A model generated the notes under the pieces. That model made no database searches. It saw only the letters and a program-made list of their open reading frames with translations, and was not told the DNA's origin. From positions 1-41,418 of the IMG/VR virus record IMGVR_UViG_3300027840_000003: a stretch of 41,418 nt of DNA. The stretch is one strand, 5' to 3'. Positions 37,162 through 41,418 of the stretch are shown one piece after another. The stretch is from a virus. The translations under genes were made by a program, and so were the position numbers. How positions within the stretch are numbered: the stretch's first letter is position 1; each line of letters starts with the position of its first letter.

Positions 37162-39546
37162 CTACGTTATTGTTGACCTGACGAGATTCGCCCAAGTGTT
37201 CTTTGATATATTTCTTGCCATCATATCGGCAGGGTTTGTTCCAATGTTAGTTAAGTTTGTAACTGTCGTAACTGTAGTAACAGCTGGTAGAGTAGCACTA
37301 CCTGTAATTGATACAGGAACTGAGTTGTTTATATCTGAAGTGTTACCTCTACCACCGACAATTTCTGTAACTAAGCGTGTATAGTCCATTAACCGAGTGA
37401 AGTGAACCCTAACATCTGTTCGTCTGAAACAAGCACCACCTGTTGCGATTGAACCAAAGTCAGCACCGACAGATTCTAATTCAAGTGTAGAGGTAGAAAC
37501 CCTTAACACTTTATACGCACCATCATATTGTGCGGCAGCACCAGTCATACCCCACAACTGCATATATTCACCTGGTAGTGGAGTCGCCCAAGTCGCACTT
37601 CCTATTACTGTTAGGATATTATTTGACCTTGAGATGCTTTGAATAGCTACTGTAGTTAAAGCACCTGGGGCAGTTGCACTTCCATTTACTAGGTAAACAA
37701 CTCCGCCATTAGAAGTTGTCGTGCTTGATGTTCCTATAACACAAGTAAACGTAGTTGGAGTTGGAGTGCTACCTACTACTACTGCTGTTGTTAAGTTAGG
37801 AAAGGCAGTTGCCGCTTGGTTTAATACTCCGTAAATCTGCACAAAATCACCAACAGTTAGTCCATGATTGACATCTGTCGTAACTGTCGCTGTGGTTGAA
37901 CCAGTCTTAGCAATAGTCGTAATTCTTCCGACTGGAACAGTTAAGTTCTTGAGGTTCTTTGCCCTTATGCGTATCTTATAACTTACTTCTTCATCAGGTA
38001 TTCCCTGTGTCCACTTTTGAATACCAGACATTGTAGCAAGTCCATCAGCACCGAATGACCTCATACCTATTTCTTCAAGTGAACCATATAATTCTTGGTT
38101 TGCGGCACTTATAAAAGCATCTGAATAAGGTGAAGTAGCAGCCTGCGTAGCTGTAGTTGTAGCGATAGTTGAGTTTAGTAACCTAAATGAACCACCATTT
38201 CGTCTTGTAACGAATGAGCCGTTAGTTACTGTAGCATTTTCAAGTAGTAGAGATGTTCCGTTCTCTGCGTAGTCAAGTGGGTCAGCCCATCTTATTTTTC
38301 CACCAGTTGTATTATACGACGCTACTGCAAGAGTAATAGGAACTGAAATAGTCGTGGCGTTTACGACTGTAACAATAACAGGTCCAGCATTTACCCTTGA
38401 GTCATAACACCCATAAAGAACTACCCTATCACCACCATGAAATGAATGTGGGGTAGCAAAGACAATCGGACAAGTGTTAGCTGTGGCAACAGTAACAGAT
38501 GCTGGCATATCAACATCAGCAATAGGAGTGATAGTCTTGACTGCGTTATTAGCATCAACCCCGACAAGTTCTAATCCGACTTCTTGACCAAGAATCCTCT
38601 GTGAAGTTGTTATTCCGAATCCTGCCCTGAATGGCATACTGAATGTATCTTTAGTCGTTATAGATACACTTGAGTCTTGTAGAAAAGGCGAGAGAGAAAT
38701 CCTTAAGTATCCTGATGAGAACGTGTTACCACCTTGAGTAACGATATGTCCTGTAGCAGTCGTATTGTCGTTGACGTAATCCCAAACGGTTGAGTCTGGT
38801 TGAGTAATGTCCATACGAGAGAATCCATCACGAAACTTCTTCTTGGCGTTTCCGACGATTACTTTTCCGTAGGCTGATAGACTTGTATTGGTTGAATCTA
38901 CTAATTGAGTTTTCTGTGTTCCATTAGTTTGATTGGCGGAAGTAGACACACCAGCAACACTTACGTTAGTTGGACCTTGTGGCTTCATTCTAGTAGCTGT
39001 ATCGATAGAATCTAACTTACCAGAAACTTCAGTCAATACATCTAATAATGGAGAAAGGTCATTTTCAGGAATTTCCATAGTAGGCATTGATTTGATGGCT
39101 TTGTCAAAAGCGGCTGGAATATCTTTTTTAAGGACCTTTTCAATCCCCCGTAGGTCAATGTCGGGGACGGAAACATCAACCTTTGGGGAATCAACTCGAA
39201 TATTGGGTTTGAACTCAGGTTTCATGTCTATTTTATCTATAGATTTAGCGAATTCGCTTTGAAGGGCATTCAGAGCCTCTACAACAGGTTTTGCGTAATC
39301 AGGGATAGTTATATCATCTTTTGCGTTAAAAGCCTCTAGAGAGCCTCTCATGTCCAATAAAATCGCACCTAAGTCTTTTGAAAATGCTTTTCCGTCTTTA
39401 GACTGCTCTGCGAGCGTATTTGACATGTCTTCAACAATAAGACCAATATCTTCGAGCATTTTAGCAGAACGGAACTCAGGTTTGTTCTGTTCCCATTTAA
39501 TAAGTTTGTCCTGTAGGTCTTTTGGAAGTTTGTTTGTGTTTGGCAT
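37162..39546 (-). CDS. Large virion protein with three tandem beta repeats
   Basis: 794 residues, ATG 39546 after AAGGAAAAAACAAA. The N-terminal 190 residues are helical and charged (a stalk). The rest is beta-rich, with three related units at about 365-415, 530-615 and 620-680, each with the pattern of a strand, an H(S/G)-GD-V-YG turn and a GG end: HSFHGGDRVVLYGCYDSR, HGLTVGDFVQIYGVLNQ, GEYMQLWGMTGAAAQ. Such repeats are typical of phage tail spikes/fibres. It probably forms an external tail appendage. Confidence 0.65.
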   Translation of the reverse strand: MPNTNKLPKDLQDKLIKWEQNKPEFRSAKMLEDIGLIVEDMSNTLAEQSKDGKAFSKDLGAILLDMRGSLEAFNAKDDITIPDYAKPVVEALNALQSEFAKSIDKIDMKPEFKPNIRVDSPKVDVSVPDIDLRGIEKVLKKDIPAAFDKAIKSMPTMEIPENDLSPLLDVLTEVSGKLDSIDTATRMKPQGPTNVSVAGVSTSANQTNGTQKTQLVDSTNTSLSAYGKVIVGNAKKKFRDGFSRMDITQPDSTVWDYVNDNTTATGHIVTQGGNTFSSGYLRISLSPFLQDSSVSITTKDTFSMPFRAGFGITTSQRILGQEVGLELVGVDANNAVKTITPIADVDMPASVTVATANTCPIVFATPHSFHGGDRVVLYGCYDSRVNAGPVIVTVVNATTISVPITLAVASYNTTGGKIRWADPLDYAENGTSLLLENATVTNGSFVTRRNGGSFRLLNSTIATTTATQAATSPYSDAFISAANQELYGSLEEIGMRSFGADGLATMSGIQKWTQGIPDEEVSYKIRIRAKNLKNLTVPVGRITTIAKTGSTTATVTTDVNHGLTVGDFVQIYGVLNQAATAFPNLTTAVVVGSTPTPTTFTCVIGTSSTTTSNGGVVYLVNGSATAPGALTTVAIQSISRSNNILTVIGSATWATPLPGEYMQLWGMTGAAAQYDGAYKVLRVSTSTLELESVGADFGSIATGGACFRRTDVRVHFTRLMDYTRLVTEIVGGRGNTSDINNSVPVSITGSATLPAVTTVTTVTNLTNIGTNPADMMARNISKNTWANLVRSTIT

Positions 39547-39569
39547 TTTGTTTTTTCCTTATTATTATT

Positions 39570-39824
39570 CTAAACCCAACGGACTGCTCTTGCAACTTGT
39601 TCAGCGTCTAGTAAGACTTCGTAGTCATCAACTATTAACTTAAATATCAAGTCCTTATCGGCATCGTCATTTAGACTGCGTTCCATAACTACATGATGTT
39701 TAAGTGAATAATCTCTTAGTTGGTATCTAGTGTTCTCGTGCTGTTGTTTAGTAGGGTCGTTCTCATTAAGGACAGTCATATCCTTTAATGTTAAATCACC
39801 TCGGTCTAACTTAGATTTTCTCAT
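39570..39824 (-). CDS. 84-residue protein after GroES
   Basis: Overlaps the GroES stop by 14 bp. The N-terminus is polar (KSKLDRGDLTLKDMTVLNEN), and the C-terminal FKLIVDDYEVLLDAEQVARA looks beta/helix. It could be linked to the chaperonin or to virion assembly through shared translation; no family recognised. Confidence 0.55.
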   Translation of the reverse strand: MRKSKLDRGDLTLKDMTVLNENDPTKQQHENTRYQLRDYSLKHHVVMERSLNDDADKDLIFKLIVDDYEVLLDAEQVARAVRWV

Positions 39825-40074
39825 TTAAGATACCAAATATGTTAGTTTCTCTACATAGTCGTTCATCATCTTCTAATATAATAGAAGCATATCTCTCAAA
39901 TTGGATTCTATCACCTACGGCTACACTCTTAACTTCTGGACCAACAGCAATAACTGTTCCAGTAGGTGGAAGCGACTTCCAAGCCTCAACTATAAACAGA
40001 CCTGAAGATGTTTTCTCTTTAACTGGGTCCACTTTAACAAGAACTAAATCTCGAAGGGGTTGAATTGTATTCAT
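39811..40074 (-). CDS. groES: GroES-type co-chaperonin (Cpn10)
   Basis: 87 residues. MNTIQPLRDLVLVKVDPVKE, KTSSGLFIVEAWKSLPPTGT and VIAVGPEVKSVAVGDRIQFE give the Cpn10 barrel start, the mobile loop with its hydrophobic LFI tripeptide, and the VGPG-like and GDR-F signatures. The C-terminus is short and normal. The mobile loop contacts the apical domain of GroEL. The phage GroEL at 16749 is its expected partner, though host GroEL could also be used. It lies in the late arm behind a terminator hairpin, and the ATG has no good ribosome site, so its expression may be limited by read-through. Confidence 0.93.
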   Translation of the reverse strand: MNTIQPLRDLVLVKVDPVKEKTSSGLFIVEAWKSLPPTGTVIAVGPEVKSVAVGDRIQFERYASIILEDDERLCRETNIFGILNEKI

Positions 40075-40088
40075 GTATTCAGAGTACC

Positions 40089-40115
40089 AAAAAAGCCTCC
40101 TGAAATCAAGAGGCT
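40089..40115 (-). terminator. Intrinsic terminator after the virion gene at 40137
   Basis: Read on the minus strand: AGCCTC, 10-nt loop, GAGGCT, then TTTTT (plus-strand AAAAAA at 40089-40094). A compact stem and T-run between the end of the 40137 gene and the GroES start. It should cut much of the capsid transcript before GroES. Confidence 0.8.
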
Positions 40116-40136
40116 CAATTGTACACTTAGCTCAAA

Positions 40137-41081
40137 CTAAATGTGATTTTTGTCACCACTAATACCAGCAGAACCACCATAAGTAGTTGTTGCAGGAGTG
40201 ATAACTTTGCTTACACCGTTTACCATAATTGTGCTTGTCCATGAAAGGGTAGCAGCAGATACAGTTGTTGGGATGTCAGCATTAAGGATAGAGAAGTCAC
40301 GACTGTTAACAACCTGTTGTGTAGCAGAGTTTGTCGTAGCAGTAACTTTCTCGTGAGGACCTGTATTACTTGAGTAAACAGTTCCAGCACCAGCACCGTT
40401 GTCTATAGCGACTTTGAAGTTATCCAAGAAAGCAGCACCGTTAGCTGTTGAGCCGATTAAGACTTCATCAGCAACTGGGTCTACACCACCTTCTAGGTGG
40501 ACTTCACCCCAAGAACCAGCAGCAACTTCACTTGTAAGAGCAGCATTACCAATGACACCAACTTTATCGTAAGTTACGACACAAGTTGTAGCGTCAGAAG
40601 ATACTGAACTTACTCGTGGGTGAGCGACAGTTCCTAGACCATAGTTAGTACCAGCAGTAGCACCAGCATCGATGGCAAGAGCCAAGTTAGCTAGAGATTC
40701 AGTAGCACTTGCACCGACTAATACAGCGTATGGTTGTTCTAATGTAGCTGAGATAGCATCAAAATAGGTATATGTAATACCATCAATTGTGATAGTCTCG
40801 CCAGCAACAGCAGTTGAAGCATTGGTATAAGTACCAGTTGCTTTAGTTTCTGTTAGAGCAGTTTTAGCTGTATATGTGCGACCACCAACAGTGACTGTAT
40901 CACCATCAGTAGCAGCAGTAGCGTTGCTTGTTAATGTACTTGTTGCAATGACACCTGTTTGAGCAGTTGCATTCTTCTCCATGAAGAGAATCTTTTGTTC
41001 TAATTTTGAGTCATTTGGGTAAGATGCGACAGCTATGCCGACAGCATTTGCCCGTGTGACTAATTCATTCCTTGAAGGCAT
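40137..41081 (-). CDS. Virion protein with repeated beta modules, next to the capsid gene
   Basis: 314 residues, ATG 41081 after AAAGGAAAATAT. A short helical N-terminus (SYPNDSKLEQKILFMEKNA) is followed by beta modules. Module 1, GETITIDGITYTYFD to the HPRVSSVSS region, matches the 34316 protein (LANLALAIDAGATAGTNYGL, KVGVIGNAALTSEVAAGSWG). A shortened copy, FLDNFKVAIDNGAGAGTVYS with GPHEKVTATT, follows. Directly after the capsid gene, so probably a capsid decoration or tail protein; exact role unknown. Confidence 0.65.
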   Translation of the reverse strand: MPSRNELVTRANAVGIAVASYPNDSKLEQKILFMEKNATAQTGVIATSTLTSNATAATDGDTVTVGGRTYTAKTALTETKATGTYTNASTAVAGETITIDGITYTYFDAISATLEQPYAVLVGASATESLANLALAIDAGATAGTNYGLGTVAHPRVSSVSSDATTCVVTYDKVGVIGNAALTSEVAAGSWGEVHLEGGVDPVADEVLIGSTANGAAFLDNFKVAIDNGAGAGTVYSSNTGPHEKVTATTNSATQQVVNSRDFSILNADIPTTVSAATLSWTSTIMVNGVSKVITPATTTYGGSAGISGDKNHI

Positions 41082-41104
41082 GATATTTTCCTTTGTTTTA
41101 TTCC

Positions 41105-41194
41105 CTGATTGGGCGATACTCGGACAGGCAAGCCAGCTTTTCTCTCAAGGTATTTTAATGTAACGGGGAACTTTTAGACTGGTTCCCCAATCAG
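41105..41194. other. Structured gap between capsid gene and next gene
   Basis: CTGATTGGG (41105-41113) is an exact inverted match of CCCAATCAG (41186-41194). GGGGAAC (41165-41171) pairs with GTTCCCC (41182-41188). The two stems share bases 41186-41188, so they are mutually exclusive. Possible RNA switch, processing site or weak terminator; no T-run. Confidence 0.45.
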
Positions 41195-41205
41195 TGGTCT
41201 ACTCA

Positions 41206-41418
41206 TTAAGGAGCAGTAGTTCGTGTTAGAGCAATGAAGCTACCAGCACGTTCAACACCAGTTCCGTAGATAGTGTGAAGAGCAGTCAACCAACCTAGGT
41301 CTCGGACTGAGTATTCTGTTTCCATCTTTGGAGCCTGTTGTACAGCTTTAGAAAGAGCAAGTTTGTGGAAGAATAGGTTACGACCCGTAGTGTCGGTTAC
41401 GACAGTGTTAGAGTGGTA
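41206..41418 (-). CDS. Major capsid protein, C-terminal part (runs off right edge)
   Basis: 70 codons plus TAA. FFHKLALSKAVQQAPKMETE and RDLGWLTALHTIYGTGVERA, ending GSFIALTRTTAP, form the C-terminal P-domain/axial part of P22-like and related podovirus coat proteins (the 'alsfhk-A-----p---' pattern). It is the continuation of the gene at 1-492 across the window ends; 213 nt ends in frame with the other piece. A middle segment of perhaps 100 residues seems absent. Confidence 0.85.
   Translation of the reverse strand, partial: YHSNTVVTDTTGRNLFFHKLALSKAVQQAPKMETEYSVRDLGWLTALHTIYGTGVERAGSFIALTRTTAP

Noticed and set aside
1-41418. Alternative genetic code (UGA recoded, as in Gracilibacteria or SR1)
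   Set aside because: TGA acts as a normal stop throughout, including many ATGA overlaps, and long genes have no internal TGA.
1-41418. CRISPR array, tRNA or rRNA genes, integrase or repressor
   Set aside because: No regular spaced repeats beyond the three-unit 7163 array, no cloverleaf recognised on reading, and no recombinase or lambda-like repressor motifs.

Overview
The window reads as an almost complete genome of a short-tailed (podovirus-like) double-stranded DNA phage. The N-terminal 164 codons of the major capsid gene lie at the left edge (minus strand, 492 to 1). A C-terminal capsid segment of 70 codons lies at the right edge (minus strand, 41418 to 41206), in the same orientation and in a compatible frame. 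The sequence is therefore best read as a circular or circularly permuted molecule opened inside the capsid gene, probably with some capsid codons missing. The standard code with TGA stops fits throughout. There is no tRNA, integrase, RNA polymerase, primase or DNA polymerase. The host is probably a monoderm, Gram-positive-type bacterium: the endolysin is a CHAP plus G5 protein, there is a small actinobacteria/Saccharibacteria-style transglycosylase domain, ribosome-binding sites are strong, and promoters are sigma70-like. A Candidate Phyla (Saccharibacteria) host is possible but not shown.

Layout. Two transcription arms diverge from a control region at about 7.86-8.20 kb, which holds a perfect DnaA box, a TTGACA-N17-TATTAT promoter and a long RNA hairpin. 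They converge at about 18.47-18.51 kb. The rightward (early/replication) arm, 8.2-18.5 kb, starts with many tiny overlapping genes of unknown function, including a paralogous pair and an acidic protein, and a membrane/transglycosylase pair. A structured non-coding stretch (11.8-12.3 kb) follows, with a strong promoter and terminator. Next come a DnaB-type helicase, a Cas4-like PD-(D/E)XK nuclease, an OB-fold-like protein, an HNH nuclease and a full-length GroEL chaperonin.

The leftward (late) arm runs from terS at 7.86 kb down through terL, portal, scaffold and capsid, then across the junction to 41.4 kb. It continues with a repeat-domain virion protein, GroES, several large beta-rich virion proteins, a 1593-residue internal virion protein with an ADP-ribosyltransferase-like domain, adaptor, nozzle, a LamG fibre, and holin/endolysin. 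It ends, behind its own promoter, in a metabolism cluster with two calcineurin-like phosphoesterases, a MazZ/DUF5664-like protein and a HAD phosphatase.

The most striking feature is that the phage carries both halves of a chaperonin machine. GroEL is in the early arm and GroES in the late virion arm. Also notable are the untranslated structured RNAs of the early arm, a triple 11-bp repeat next to a Phd-like gene, and a possible frameshift fusion of a membrane anchor to a transglycosylase domain.
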